A stretch of 64,000 bases of DNA from Torreya grandis. Lineage: Eukaryota; Streptophyta; Pinopsida; Cupressales; Taxaceae. Under the pieces are notes generated by a model. The model saw only the letters and a list, made by a program, of their open reading frames with translations. It had not been told where the DNA came from and did not search any database. Location: assembly GCA_037957365.1 (NCBI GenBank), contig JARHVA010000157.1, positions 2,426,501 to 2,490,500 of the forward strand, given 5' to 3'. This document shows positions 26,212-37,035 of this stretch, in pieces (positions within the stretch are counted from its first letter, which is position 1; each line of letters begins with the position of its first letter). The translations under genes and the position numbers were made by a program.

Positions 26212-26885
26212 ACTATTTTGAATAATTTGTACTTATACCTACTAAAGTGGAGTGGAGAAATTTTTCTCTAAAAATAATTTTCTTATATTCCAAATAAATT
26301 GGATTGTTTCAAACCATTTGGGAATAGATCATTTCAAATGAATCAGACTATTTCAAATAATTTGGACTTATACCCACTAAAGTGGAGTGGAGAAAATTTT
26401 CTCCAAAAATAATTTTTCTATATTCCAAATAAATTGGATTGTTTCAAACCATTTGGGCATAGATCATTTCGAATAAATTGGGCTATTTCAAATAATGTGG
26501 ACTTATACACACTAAAATGGAGTGGAGAGATTTTTCTCCAAAAAATAATTTTTTATATTCCAAATAAATTGGACTATTTCAAAACATTTGGGCATAGATC
26601 ATTTTGAATAAACTGAGCTATTTTGAATAATTTAGACTTATACCCATTAAAGTGGAGTGAAAAAGATTTTTTCCAAAAATAAATTTTGTATATTCCAAAT
26701 AAATTGGACTATTTCAAACCATATGGGTATAGACAATTTCGATTAAATTAGTATATTTTGAATAATTTGGACTTATAACCTCTAAAGTGGTGTGGAGAAT
26801 ATTTTATCCATAAATATGTTTTCTATATTCCAAATAAAATAGATTATTTTAAACCATTTGGGAACATATCATTTTGAATAGATTG
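26212..26885. repeat. Satellite-like array, five ~135-bp units
   Basis: Unit starts (GACTATTT or GCTATTT followed by AATAATTTGG) fall at 26212, 26346, 26482, 26617 and 26751, with a partial sixth at 26886, so the period is 134-136 bp. Each unit holds a GTGGAGTGGAGAAA...TTTCTCC inverted repeat, a TATTCCAAATAAATTGGA block and TTTCAAACCATTTGGG. In unit 2 the inverted repeat is a perfect 16-bp palindrome at 26389-26404. Short TTTCAAA/AATTTGG sub-motifs recur inside units. Confidence 0.9.
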
Positions 26886-26899
26886 GACTATTTTAAACT

Positions 26900-28485
26900 C
26901 ATGGAACCTTCTGGGCCTTCAGGGTAATCATTGATCCTTTGAAGTATCTTCCATTACTGGGACACGTGATACCACTTGACTGGCCAAATTATGGATGAAA
27001 ACATAATAAGCAATTAGTTCATCTACTTAAAATATCTTGAGAATTGTTTGTTGTTCATTGGGAAGATCTTCATGAGCAGGTATCAATATATTAATGGATC
27101 AACTTGGGCAATTTCAAGATAAACTGATGGAGTATTCACTAGAAAGGGGATTATATTTGAAACTTGGATCTAATTCAATACTTTCAAGGTATCTTCAACT
27201 TTAAATCAAATTGCACTCAATGAGATCAAAGTAATTCTAAATTAGAATTGATTAATTTGAAATAAATTGAAATACATTTGAAATAATTTAGAATTGATTT
27301 GTATGAAACTAATGATATTGTTTATTACTATAATTATATTTTATAATCAATAAATACACTTGAAAGAATCATAATATGGCAAAGTTACATCCTTATAAAT
27401 AATGGTTCACAGCTAATAGAATGGATTTTTGTTTTCTCCCAAGAATTGGATGATAGATGTCATTTTGATTCTCCAATCCTTTTCATCTTTACAACTTCCA
27501 TTTCTAGTATATCTACTTGATGTAACATAAATCATTTTTAATTTTTGATTTGTAACACAATTTTGAGAATTACAATCAATGAACACTGTGTTGGTAATTG
27601 AAAAATCATCTCCAAAGGTCCCTTTAAAAATAAATTCATCTAATTTATTTATGTTTATATTTAAGGGCTTAGAATATATTTTCCCCTAAACAAATATGAA
27701 ATTTGAACATGTATAACCCATGGATTGAATGAGTAGCCTCAAATGAGTATCCTCTATCATTGACAAAATGCCAACATGAGAAAAAGATTGCAGTGCCACC
27801 CTCAAAATTTATTTGGAATGATCTCGAATTTAGTATGACATATTTTTTATTTTATAATCTTATTTTTTATCGTATCATTCATTTGCATATCTTTTATTTT
27901 GTGCACAATAAATAATAAGTCATCTAAACCCAAAATCAATAGTTTATTAGAAGTCAGTTTTAGCTCCTCCTTTGAAATGTTTGCAATTTGTTGAAAAAGA
28001 ATCATTTATTAAAAGTATTATATTAATAAATATAATATTTAAATTTTCTAATAAAATATTTTACATGTTCTTAGATTGGTCATTGATGTGCTTTTGATTT
28101 GTATTTCATATTGTAACATATAAACATAATGCATTTCATTTGATGCATTTCATTAAATCTTATAAAGATTCATATAAACATATATAAAAATAAATACATG
28201 CTCACGTACTTGTAATTATACTCATTATACATGGATGTACCATTTGTATTTCCAGTTTCATAATATACATATGCATATACATGTTCATATTGAATCCTTA
28301 TAACTTGACCATAACTTTATCACATTCTAAAACAATCCCATTTTGCCATAACTCATTTCTTATAGACATTGATATGAATTTAACATTGATCATCCAACAT
28401 CTATATTATTAAAGTAATGAAAGCATCAAGTATTCTTATGCATACCAATACATATTTATATGTTTATACATCCCATCACTATTGG
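26900..28485. other. Gene-free interval
   Basis: AT-rich DNA with no recognised gene. Between about 27230 and 27300 it still carries AATTGATTAATTTGAAATAA-like sub-motifs reminiscent of the adjacent array. Confidence 0.4.
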
Positions 28486-28690
28486 TGTTAAGCCACACCT
28501 GGACTGACGATGGGCTGGCCATAGAGGGGCCAGTAACTCAGTTGATAGAGCACTCCAACAACAAATGGAAGGTCTTAGGTTTGAGTCCTAGCTGGTCCAT
28601 ATGAGACATAACTAACATATGGTATCAGAGATGATCTAGATCTAAAGATTGTTAGGTATATTCTACAAGATTTTCATTGAATTTTATTCA
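28486..28690 (+). mobile_element. tRNA-bearing repeat unit, copy 1
   Basis: A ~205-bp unit, repeated at 29056-29265 in the same orientation. In order: TGTTAAGCCACAC, ~30 bp, a 72-nt tRNA-like module (28527-28598), CATATGAG, then TATGGTATCAGAG (28617-28629), which matches the initiator-tRNA-Met PBS used by plant copia and TRIM elements, then ~60 bp ending near a T-rich stretch. Similarity between copies spans the whole unit, including the region 5' of the tRNA module. It could be the LTR-plus-PBS of a miniature LTR element or an unusual tRNA-derived SINE. Confidence 0.6.
28527..28598 (+). ncRNA. tRNA-like module, copy 1
   Basis: 72 nt with a 7-bp acceptor stem (GGGCCAG with CTGGTCC, one G-U), D-arm ACTCAGTTGATAGAGC (one mismatch), AGGTC variable loop, and a full T-arm TTAGG-TTTGAGT-CCTAG. 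The B box GGTTTGAGTCC and an A-box-like TAACTCAGTTGA are present. The anticodon stem is poorly paired and position 33 is not T, so a functional tRNA is unlikely. A tRNA-derived element head fits better. Confidence 0.7.
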
Positions 28691-29002
28691 TTTTTGTTAT
28701 GAGTTTTGACTACATAATTGCATATTGCTTGCTTAGTGGCTTTAGTGTCATGTTGCTTATTTAAAAAGTTTAATACCACATTCACTGGAATGGGTTATAT
28801 CTTTCCTCCTCCAACCTATTTATGTACCTATTCCCTTTCATATTCTAATGCAATATTGTGTGGATCATTGGTATCTCATTCCTCTTGTTCATTTCTTGCA
28901 GTTACATGTATATGTGTCCTTAGTATTATCTTGTATAATACATGTCTCACATATCATATTGAATCAATATATTCACTCATATCAGTATTCTTAGAGCTCA
29001 CA
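28691..29002 (+). repeat. 5' LTR (possibly truncated) of copia-like element
   Basis: Aligns from about 28697 to 29000 with 32327-32632. Shared stretches include GGGTTATATCTTTCCTCCTC (one base differs in the right copy) and TATTCCCTTTCATATTCTAA. Ends GCTCACA just before a PBS. The 111-codon open frame at 28718-29053 is LTR sequence, not a gene. It abuts the tRNA-bearing unit, so its 5' end may have been cut by that unit. Confidence 0.8.
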
Positions 29003-29004
29003 TG

Positions 29005-29015
29005 TGGTATCAGAG
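29005..29015 (+). promoter_or_regulatory. Primer-binding site, initiator tRNA-Met type
   Basis: TGGTATCAGAG begins two bases after the LTR's terminal CACA. This is the classic plant copia primer site, complementary to the 3' end of initiator tRNA-Met. Confidence 0.8.
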
Positions 29016-29018
29016 GTA

Positions 29019-29097
29019 GGCTAGGAGACCTAAACACCTACAGTGTGGCTTAATGGGGGTGTTAGAAATAAGCCACACTCGATCTAATGATGGGTTG
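29019..29097 (+). other. Hairpin around a G-rich tract
   Basis: TGTGGCTTA (29043-29051 region) and TAAGCCACA (about 29066-29074) are exact reverse complements around an AATGGGGGTGTTAG core. AATGGGGG followed by TGTTAG looks like a PPT and LTR start. Copy 1 of the unit lacks the left arm. Confidence 0.5.
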
Positions 29098-29265
29098 GCC
29101 ATAGAGGGACCAGTAGCTCAATTGATAGAGCACTCCAAAATCAAATAGAAGGTCTTAGGTTTGAGTCCTAAATGGTCCATATGAGTTGTAGCTCATACAT
29201 GAAATCAAAGATGATCTATATATGAGGATTGCTAGGTATATTATGTAAGTTTTTCATTAAATTTG
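29056..29265 (+). mobile_element. tRNA-bearing repeat unit, copy 2
   Basis: Aligns with 28486-28690 without large gaps. It begins TGTTAGAAATAAGCCACAC directly after an AATGGGGG tract. The PBS-like segment is changed to TGAAATCAAAG, G-to-A changes relative to copy 1, so it would no longer bind the primer tRNA. The tRNA-like fold is better preserved than in copy 1. Confidence 0.6.
29107..29178 (+). ncRNA. tRNA-like module, copy 2
   Basis: 72 nt. The acceptor stem GGACCAG/ATGGTCC keeps six of seven pairs; A3-U70 replaces the G-U of copy 1. The D-stem is complete (GCTC/GAGC) and the T-arm TTAGG-TTTGAGT-CCTAA has all five pairs. The A box TAGCTCAATTGA and B box GGTTTGAGTCC are 34 nt apart. The anticodon arm is degraded as in copy 1. 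Confidence 0.7.
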
Positions 29266-29269
29266 CCTC

Positions 29270-31080
29270 CTTTTTTACTTTAGATTTGGGCTTAGTTTTT
29301 TTAAGATCTAATTTTATTATAGAATCTTGGCATCATAATCCTTTTTTAGCATTTATATTTAATCTGATGCTTTATTTGATTTGCCACTAGCAATTTTTTT
29401 ATGGAATTGTATAAATTAGAGATATGGTTTGTGATCAATTTATCTGTCTTCAAAATTATTTTTTTTCAAAAGGTGATTTTTGGTAAATGAGATAGCTAAC
29501 TACATCTTGAGTCATTAAGGACCTTTCCATTGAGTTTGGAAGGCTCAAAAAAGTCAAGATAAGCTTTTGTTTCATCATATTTGGAGTTTTGAAGCATTTT
29601 TTATGACGGTTTGAAGTTTGGAGAAGGTTACCAGATCCAAGAAGTACCAACATATTTAGACAAATTTCAGCCAAATCTGACCCCACCATCATGTTTAAAA
29701 GGCCCAAATCTATATAGATCAACTTTTGTTTCATCAAAATTTGGTATTTGAGGCACATTTGGCAAGGGTTTGAAGTTGGAGGAAGTCAAATCATAGCAGT
29801 GATGACCATTTGACCATCAAATTTAATCCACTAAGTTTTTATAGAATGTTCTCTACAAATTCTACCAACTTTGCCATTATATTTGGCAATTCTACTATAT
29901 TTAGCTGGGTTTTACATTTAGTTGGAGATTCTCCAGATATGTCATAATTTTTTAACAGACCTCCATATTTATCAGCATCTCTAAATTTGGTGACATCACA
30001 CCAAAGTTAGTAGAGGTTTCATTTTTCAAATTTTCCCCCCTCAAAGATGAGCAGTCTACCCTAGATCAGTGAACTTTGAAGGAACATATCTTGGTCATAT
30101 GAGCTTCTTTTTTGGAGCAATTTTTTTTAATTTGGGGTATAATTTTGTGCTATACACATTGGTGCAATTCATTTTTGTTTTTGGTGTCTATTTTTTTCTA
30201 TAAATTGCATATTTTCATAGATATTATTGAGTAATTCTCATTTTTGACCCTTCCAAGGCTTCATTCGAGCACATACAACAACATTTTTTGGTGCAATTTT
30301 TTTTAAAGTGCATGATTTTTCTTATAATTTTTAGTGGTATGATCTATTTGATCTATTTATATCAAAAAAATGTACTTTGTTTTCTATGGCCTTTTTTGGC
30401 ATATGTATTCACTTAGATCAAATCCACTTCATCAACAAGTGGTAGTTATAAAATATACTAAATTATAAAGTGCCAATTTTTTTACGGGGGTCCTTGACTA
30501 GTTCACATATTTACTTCTCCACAGACATATTATCGACAGTCTAACATCCTCTTACTTGGTTTTTTTGCATTTCATTTGTGTTAATTTAGTGAATATTTCA
30601 TTGATTGCTCATATTTATGGATGATTTGTCAGTTGAGTCTAATGCCCATTTGTTGAGATGTGTTTTTTCATTCATGCACTAATTTTTCTTACTTATGTGG
30701 ATCCATTTTAGTTAATTTTAATGTCTATACTTAGAGTATACATTGATACTCGATCATAAGCACAAATTGATCATTCTTTGAGCATGCTTTGTTATTACAA
30801 ACATGAGGGGGATACTTGTTGATTGTCTTGAGGAAATGTTTTATGGGCCCTACTCTTTATTATGCACATTTAGTTTTTCATAACTATTACCTGTGCCCAT
30901 TTAATGACTACTTACACAGATTGCTCTTGTATTTCTAAACACATTGTCAGCAGAGCCTGATGTCCATTTGAGTATGCATTGTCACTTGTGTACTTATTGC
31001 TCTCATTTGACTGGACTCATTTTTGGCATAATCTAAATTCCATCTCTAGAGAGTGCACTATTACTCTCAGTTATGGTCAT
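29270..31080. other. Leader-like interval without a gene
   Basis: T-rich sequence with an internal degenerate duplication: a TTTTGTTTCATCA...TTTGAAGTTTGGAG block near 29555-29625 recurs near 29705-29785. The 100-codon minus-strand frame at 29456-29758 lies across this duplication and has no recognisable domain. Confidence 0.45.
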
Positions 31081-31099
31081 CTCGACTCCACTTGACAGA

Positions 31100-31540
31100 T
31101 TCATGTTGAGGAGAGTTATTTCAACTCTAGTGATCCTTCTTGGGAAGGACAACTATGCTTCATGGTGTGCTTACATGGAACATTTACTCATAGATCAGGA
31201 ACTTATTCCATTCTTATATGGATAGATTCTTACTTCTATTGACCTAGGTCAATACAATGACTGGGCCAACTCTTATGACTGTGTCTATGGTCACTTGTTG
31301 TTTCATGTTTCATGAGATCTACACCATTATATGGAGTACATAGAGTGTCCCTCTACTATTTGGAGTAATCTTCAAATTCTTTTTGGAGATCTAGCTGAGA
31401 TTTATGTCGCACCTCCTCCTCCACTACATATTGTCTCTTCATATATAGTTATACTCTCACCTCAAACTTTTATTACCTATGACAACACATCCATGGTGGA
31501 TAGTGTTCTTCCTTCTATTGAGCCCCCACTATAGGATGAG
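31100..31540 (+). pseudogene. Copia gag remnant (UBN2-like)
   Basis: Near 31131-31223 one frame reads ILLGKDNYASWCAYMEHLLI followed by DQELIPFLYG, the start of plant copia gag (L-x-G-x-NY-x-x-W-x-x-x-M-x-x-L). After a frame break, YIECPSTIWSNLQILFGD (around 31334-31390) matches the family's A-x-x-(I/L)W-x-x-L helix. The zinc knuckle and pol were not found. Confidence 0.65.
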
Positions 31541-32153
31541 ATTCTACTAGACCTCAATTGTTCGATTGTAGATTTTACTTCCGTTCCTATGTTGATTGTT
31601 GCTATTTTAGAGCCTTCACAAACTTGCACTTTGGAAGAGTCTACTATTTCTAGTATGAGTACACACATTGAGAGTATCAACAACTCATATGTTCCTAAGG
31701 ATGTTTATCTTACATATTTGAGTGCTTCATTTGTAGACTAGTCTTTAGTTTTGACAATTGTTGAGTGTTGCTCTCCTCTTCCCATGGACATTCTTTTAGT
31801 GACTGTTTCATGTCATTCTTTTGATTAGTTCGCTTTAGTGGTATTACTTTTAGCTTCTATGCGTGTTTTTTCCATACATATGCCATAGATATGATTTGGG
31901 CAACATTCAGAGATCTTTGTACTATTGCCTTCATCTTCCATTGTGAAATGGGTAGAGTTTCAGTACACACATCAGGTTCTTCCTTTGCCATAGGGAAGAA
32001 ACATTATTCAATATGGATGGAGGTTATACTATCTTCAAGAACAAGATCTCATCATCGACCTTCATCATCTTGTGAGCTATACTTGGAGTAATAACTACTT
32101 TAGCATCATCTTTTGGGGGGTCTTTTAGTCTCCTCTTCTTATTTTATCTCTTT

Positions 32154-32164
32154 TAAGGGGGAGT
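32154..32164 (+). promoter_or_regulatory. PPT-like tract
   Basis: TTAAGGGGGAG followed by TTTTTTCCCACTGGG. Purine-rich and just upstream of the right LTR, as expected for a copia PPT. The downstream ~150 bp has no counterpart at the left LTR. Confidence 0.5.
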
Positions 32165-32310
32165 TTTTTCCCACTGGGTTTTCTCCTTTTCTCTAATTTA
32201 TGAGAGATTACATTGTACATGGGTACCTTATCAGGCCTTATTACTAGGATCCATTTTTTTACATTTTTTGTATCATCATCTACCTAAGCTATGCTTATGA
32301 TGGGATGTTG

Positions 32311-32632
32311 GTGTATGCCTTTTTTTTTACAGGTTTTGGCTACACGGTTGTATATTACTTGTTTAGGGGCTTTAGTGTCATGTTGGTTATTTGGAAAGTT
32401 TAATACCATATTCACTGGAATGGATTATATCTTTCCTCCTCCAACATATTTATGTACCTATTCCCTTTCATATTCTAATGCAATATTGTGTAGATCATTG
32501 GTGTCTCATTGCTCTTGTTCATTTCTTGTAGTTTCATGTATGCGTGTGATCAATATTGTCTTTTATAATATGTATCTCACATAGCATATTGAATCAATGC
32601 ATTCACTCAGATTAGTATTCTTAAAACTCATT
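32311..32632 (+). repeat. 3' LTR of copia-like element
   Basis: Partner of 28691-29002, about 10% diverged by eye over the shared ~305 bp. May begin at TGTTGGTGTATGCC (32311) and ends near AAAACTCA. The 97-codon frame at 32291-32584 is LTR sequence. Confidence 0.75.
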
Positions 32633-34020
32633 CTGATAATCACAATAAACAAAATAGGATCTACTCATTCTAATCCAAAGTTCACTATCACTAATTTCAA
32701 ATGAATATACACCTATATTTGAACCCCCTTTATATACATTCAATAAGACACATGTAACTAAAAATAGTTTGAATCAATAGCAATATAATTGTTTCTAGCA
32801 CAATATACTTGATTGTTTTTATAGTGATAAAGATCATATGGATACTATGCATCAAAATTTATTATATTGAAGACATAGTATAACACATATTGTCTTATTT
32901 TAAATTGGGTAAATTAAATATGTAAACAACATTTTAATGGGTAAATACAACTACATTCAAGTCTACACAACAATAAATTGAACCCACACTTCCAAATCCC
33001 AAGCTGATGAAAATCTATATTTTATTGTCTTTTACAATCTCCTATCCATGAATAAAAATTTAATTGTAATGTGTTTAAATAAATAAAGATAATTAATATA
33101 TTCTAGTGTGTGAAATTTTATAATCACACATTTATTGACAAAGGTTTTCACATTTTTTTTGCCTTTTTGTAGTTTGTATGGGTGCACTTTTTCGTTGAAC
33201 CTTTGGTTCTTTATTCTCTACAAGGTATTATATAATGTAGTATATATAAATTCTCATCATAAATTGATTTGATATTTATATTTTAAATTTTTTTTTTTGT
33301 TATAGAGTTTTATCTTGTGTTGTTTTTGTGGAAGCAACAACCTACAGAGCTATATCATGCGTTGTTATGTTAGAGACATCAAGTTGTAGCATTGTGTTAT
33401 GAACTATTTTAATAGTTGATAAATAAAAATTTATATAACTAAAAAAATATGCATGATCTTATCTTATCTTCTTCAACTTACAATGTGTCATGTTCATTTT
33501 TTGATTTTCTATTATTATTGTTTCTTCACTTGCATGCAATGCCATTAGTGCTACACACCAAAATTTTACTAATATGTTAGGTTTGAAAAATAAATCATAC
33601 ACATCAAAATATTGTAAGATGTTATATTTGGAAAATGAAGCATGATTATAAAATAAATTAAAAATATTATGCACATAGTACTAATCGAAGCGATTGTATT
33701 GTTTGCTTTGAATTTCTCAAACAATTTTGAAATTGAATATTAAAAATTATTTATTCTTCAATTTTTATAATGTAAGATAAATTACTTTGTAATTATGTAC
33801 AATCATACACCAATCCAGATCTTGTATATACCTATAACACTTCACATGTATCTAAATGATTGAAAGCAGAGATAAGTGTCTCCCAAAAGAAGTTATCTAT
33901 TTCATTTTTTAATGGCCTTCCTATTCTGTATAAACCAATCATTTAAAATGTTGGTACGTCTTTATTGATGTCAAAATATTCCTCTAATTTACTTTATTGT
34001 GAATGGAGGATAAAATATTG
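32633..34020. other. Gene-free interval
   Basis: Very AT-rich. Short frames only, none with a recognisable domain. Confidence 0.45.
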
Positions 34021-36170
34021 AAGCTAAAAATAAGTGAGATCCTGAGAAAAATTGATACTTGTAATACGATTCCAATTGAATCCATCACTATCTAGACCCC
34101 ATAGTATGACACCATTTTTTTGCATGCAATGAAAATCACCAATACAAATTATTGAGAGAGATTTGAATGCTATAAAAATGTTATAGTTTTTGGATGATGA
34201 ATACATTGAAATCAACTTTCACACCAATAATGAACATTTCACTTAAATATTTTAAAATGGATGACCAAAGACATGGGGCCCCATAATGGTAGCTAAATAT
34301 TTATATATCTATCCCAAGACGCTGACCTCCATCACCATGTAGATATTTTTTCAATATACTTATTGAATTTGGAGATAATTTTTCCCAACTTTTTTTATTT
34401 TTTGAAATACCTTCATTCAAGACACATAAATCATCAAACATTTTCATATAAATTGTATAATTCTCCATTACCTCTTTAGGTGTGATTTTTTTTTCTAGTA
34501 GCACTGTCAAATCTTGGTTACTAAAATAATATAAAATTTTAGATAATATGTTACTTTTTAGCTTCAATTTTTTGTACCAAGTATCCATGTTATTATATCC
34601 AGGGGTTTTCAAGAAGGAAATATACCTTTTTTTCCAATAAATCTGCTAGTTTTATTTTTTGTTTGTCTAAAATTCTTTAAATATTTATAAGTACTATTAT
34701 ACCAATTAAATTTAAATCTTTTTTAATCTAAATTAGTGAAATTATCAATTTTAAATAAATTAAATGCCTTATCAAAACAATTTTAAGTGAGCCATTCCAT
34801 GAAAAGAAGACATTTTCTATCCTACAGTTGTTGTGCCAAACAGTTCATTTATGTAAATAAGTGTCTATCTTATTCATGTATTTATTCCATAAATTTTCCT
34901 TGTTTTAAGATTCTGCTAACCTCTCAATTGGATAAGGTCACATGTGGATTTAACTCTTTCTACAAATCAAAGCTTATAAATTATTTCATTGGCTTCATTA
35001 TATTGGTTAAATATTTTGTGCACAATATGGAATGGAGTACAAGTTTTCATAAATCTTGCCCTTTTAACATAATATTTATTTCTCAATGATAGTGAATTTT
35101 ATTCCTTCTCTAAAATAATTCTCTGTTGTACTTTAATTTTGTGTTTTCTATCTACAATTTTGAACCTTATGGTTTTTTTCTCCATCATATATTCTAGGAC
35201 TTCTTTTGATTCAATAATACATTGAGGGTTATTTGGATCAAAAGGAATTGACAAAACATCTTTCATTAGAACCTCATTATTTTTTACAAATGAATGAATT
35301 ATAGCATTCACCCTTTTTTCATTTAGATTTATTATTTTGATATTATTGTCCCTCAATTCATAGAGATCTAAAGGAATGTTCAAGGCATAATTGCTATAGG
35401 AAATATACCATGTAGAGAATTCATGATGTGTCTGATCAAAATTTTGTGTCAAAAAAAGTGTATCAACCTTTTATTTAGTCTTATTTTTTTCCACTAGTGT
35501 GAGTAATTATATATCCTCTTTCAAAAATAAATACAAATATGTTGCATTTTCTTGTCTTATTTTTTTCAAAAAATTTTGTCATGATTGTAGGTTATCTTAA
35601 ATACATGTTTATATGGTGGAAAATAGAAGAAGTTGTTGCCATTTGTTCATATTTTTAGTTCAACATATTTTGTGTTATAATAACCAAATTATCTCTATCT
35701 ATCAACCTAGACATTTGAAGGTTGTCATAGCTATTCAAATTAAACCCAAATGTTTCACAAGAAGGAGAAAAATTATTTTTTGTCAATTCTATTTTACTGG
35801 GTGTAAATTTATTGAAATTAGTTGTAGTTTGATGGAGAATTCCCTCTTTTCCATTCCATACTTCCAATTGTAATTTAAGGGCATATTTAGGTTCATAATT
35901 ATTACAAGAAAGGATCATTATAATCTAAGAATATTCTTTCCCAATACAGTGATAAATAAGTATATATCTGCATGCATATTTGGTAGACTAAACAACTCAA
36001 AATACCAATCAATAAGAGAAATTTTGTCATCAACATAAAATGGAAGATGGTGATGTGGATTTAATTTTAGTTTTGGTAGTTTAAATGGTACTATATCCAT
36101 ATTCTCTTGGAGTGGGACCTTATTCTACCTTTTAAGTGTAAGAATTCTTTTCTTGCCCAAAGACATTCTG
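34020..36170 (-). pseudogene. Unrecognised AT-rich fossil coding region
   Basis: A run of minus-strand open frames (36100-35918, 35918-35655, 35452-35099, 34612-34301, 34215-34024) lies head to tail, with varied residues and few repeats, unlike the random frames nearby. Distinctive pieces are VPFKLPKLKLNPHHHLPFYV, KIELTKNNFSPSCETFGF, NLQMSRLIDRDNLVI, VLSIPFDPNNPQCII and SWEKLSPNSISILKKYLHGD. Frame shifts join them. I cannot name the family. The GF...L...RLIDRDNLVI segment is faintly like the end of a TRAF/MATH domain, but this is a guess. It lacks the RT, protease and integrase motifs of the window's retroelements. It could be a dead host gene or an inserted foreign fragment. Confidence 0.4.
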
Positions 36171-37030
36171 CAAAACAATTGAAATGATTTAAATATTGAT
36201 CTTTTGTAAAATACAAGCTGCATATTACATCAGTTAATGAAATTATTTTTTATTAAGTAGTGATTAATTATATATCAACAAATATGAATTCTAAACTACA
36301 ATACAAAATACATGTTAAATCTTTGTAATATATATACTAACTTGCAATTAAACTAATAATGTATGACCAAAATGAAAAAAATAAAAAATGTAGAGAAATG
36401 TAAAAATAATTCCAGTGGAATGGCCTACAAGTTAACTACACATTTATAACATATTAGGCACCAACCAATATAATTTGATGGTCAAAGTAATCCATAAACA
36501 TTTGTTTTAAAGGAGAAATAAGAGGGGGAAGTATGTTTCTAATATGTGTCAAAATGCCCATCAATAGGTACCTTCAAGGTATTTCCTAGGAGATACCTTT
36601 CAAACATGCACAAGGATGAATTTTTCTTACAAGGTATTTCATAGGAGATACCTTCAAGTTAACCATGATGGTATTGCAAGTGTATTTCAAGGCCTTTGAA
36701 GGAATATCCTAGTAGACACCTCTAAGTGTGGTGTCATACATTCAAAGGGATGTTGAATGTATCTCCCAATAGAAACCTTAAACATGCACTTGAGTAAAAA
36801 TTTTATTCACCTTAAAATCACTACGGGGTGATAAATTGATAAATTGAAGGGATTTCTAATAATTGGGAGATCATGTATTTATGATGATAGGCTAAACACA
36901 AGAGTGCATATTTTAGGTCCTCCTTTGGACATGCACTTTCCACCTCAATTCAGTTTAACAATTTTCCTTGTTACATGATAATAATTAATTTGTATGCATT
37001 TTAAAAAAAAGTTAAGAATTTTTTAAAGCA
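36171..37030. other. Host repeat, left part (interrupted copy 1)
   Basis: AT-rich sequence containing two copies of a 24-bp palindrome. From about 36893 it aligns with 58930-59083. It is cut at 37035 by the tandem gypsy insertion and resumes at 58096. Confidence 0.7.
36576..36654. repeat. 24-bp palindromes, two copies
   Basis: Copies at 36576-36599 and 36631-36654, 55 bp apart. Left arm AAGGTATTTCCT or AAGGTATTTCAT and right arm AGGAGATACCTT are near-exact reverse complements. Further copies lie at 58341-58364, 59446-59469 and 59570-59593. Confidence 0.8.
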
Positions 37031-37035
37031 CTATC
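37031..37035. repeat. Target-site duplication CTATC (left)
   Basis: CTATC immediately precedes LTR A; an identical CTATC immediately follows LTR C at 58096-58100. Confidence 0.85.

Larger units (their letters stand above)
29003..32310 (+). mobile_element. Copia-like element interior, non-autonomous
   Basis: The interior runs from the PBS at 29005 to a PPT-like AAGGGGGAG near 32154. It contains the second tRNA-bearing unit, ~1.8 kb of leader-like sequence without a gene, and a gag remnant near 31100-31540. No RT or integrase could be seen. With its LTR pair it resembles a large non-autonomous (LARD-like) copia derivative. The PPT lies ~150 bp before the first base shared by both LTRs, so either the 5' LTR is truncated or the 3' LTR boundary is misplaced. 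Confidence 0.6.

Noticed and set aside
26212..26885. CRISPR-like array
   Set aside because: Units are contiguous 135-bp repeats without unique spacers, in a eukaryotic context.
28527..28598. Functional tRNA gene
   Set aside because: Acceptor and T arms are good, but the anticodon stem is mispaired, T33 is missing, and the module is part of a larger repeated unit.
28718..29053. 111-codon open frame with Cys/Leu-rich, membrane-like protein
   Set aside because: It lies within a copia LTR; the matching LTR at 32291-32584 has a similar frame of different length, so it is LTR sequence.
34787..35089. 100-codon plus-strand frame
   Set aside because: Overlaps the minus-strand fossil coding run; Cys/Ser/Phe-rich reading of its complement.
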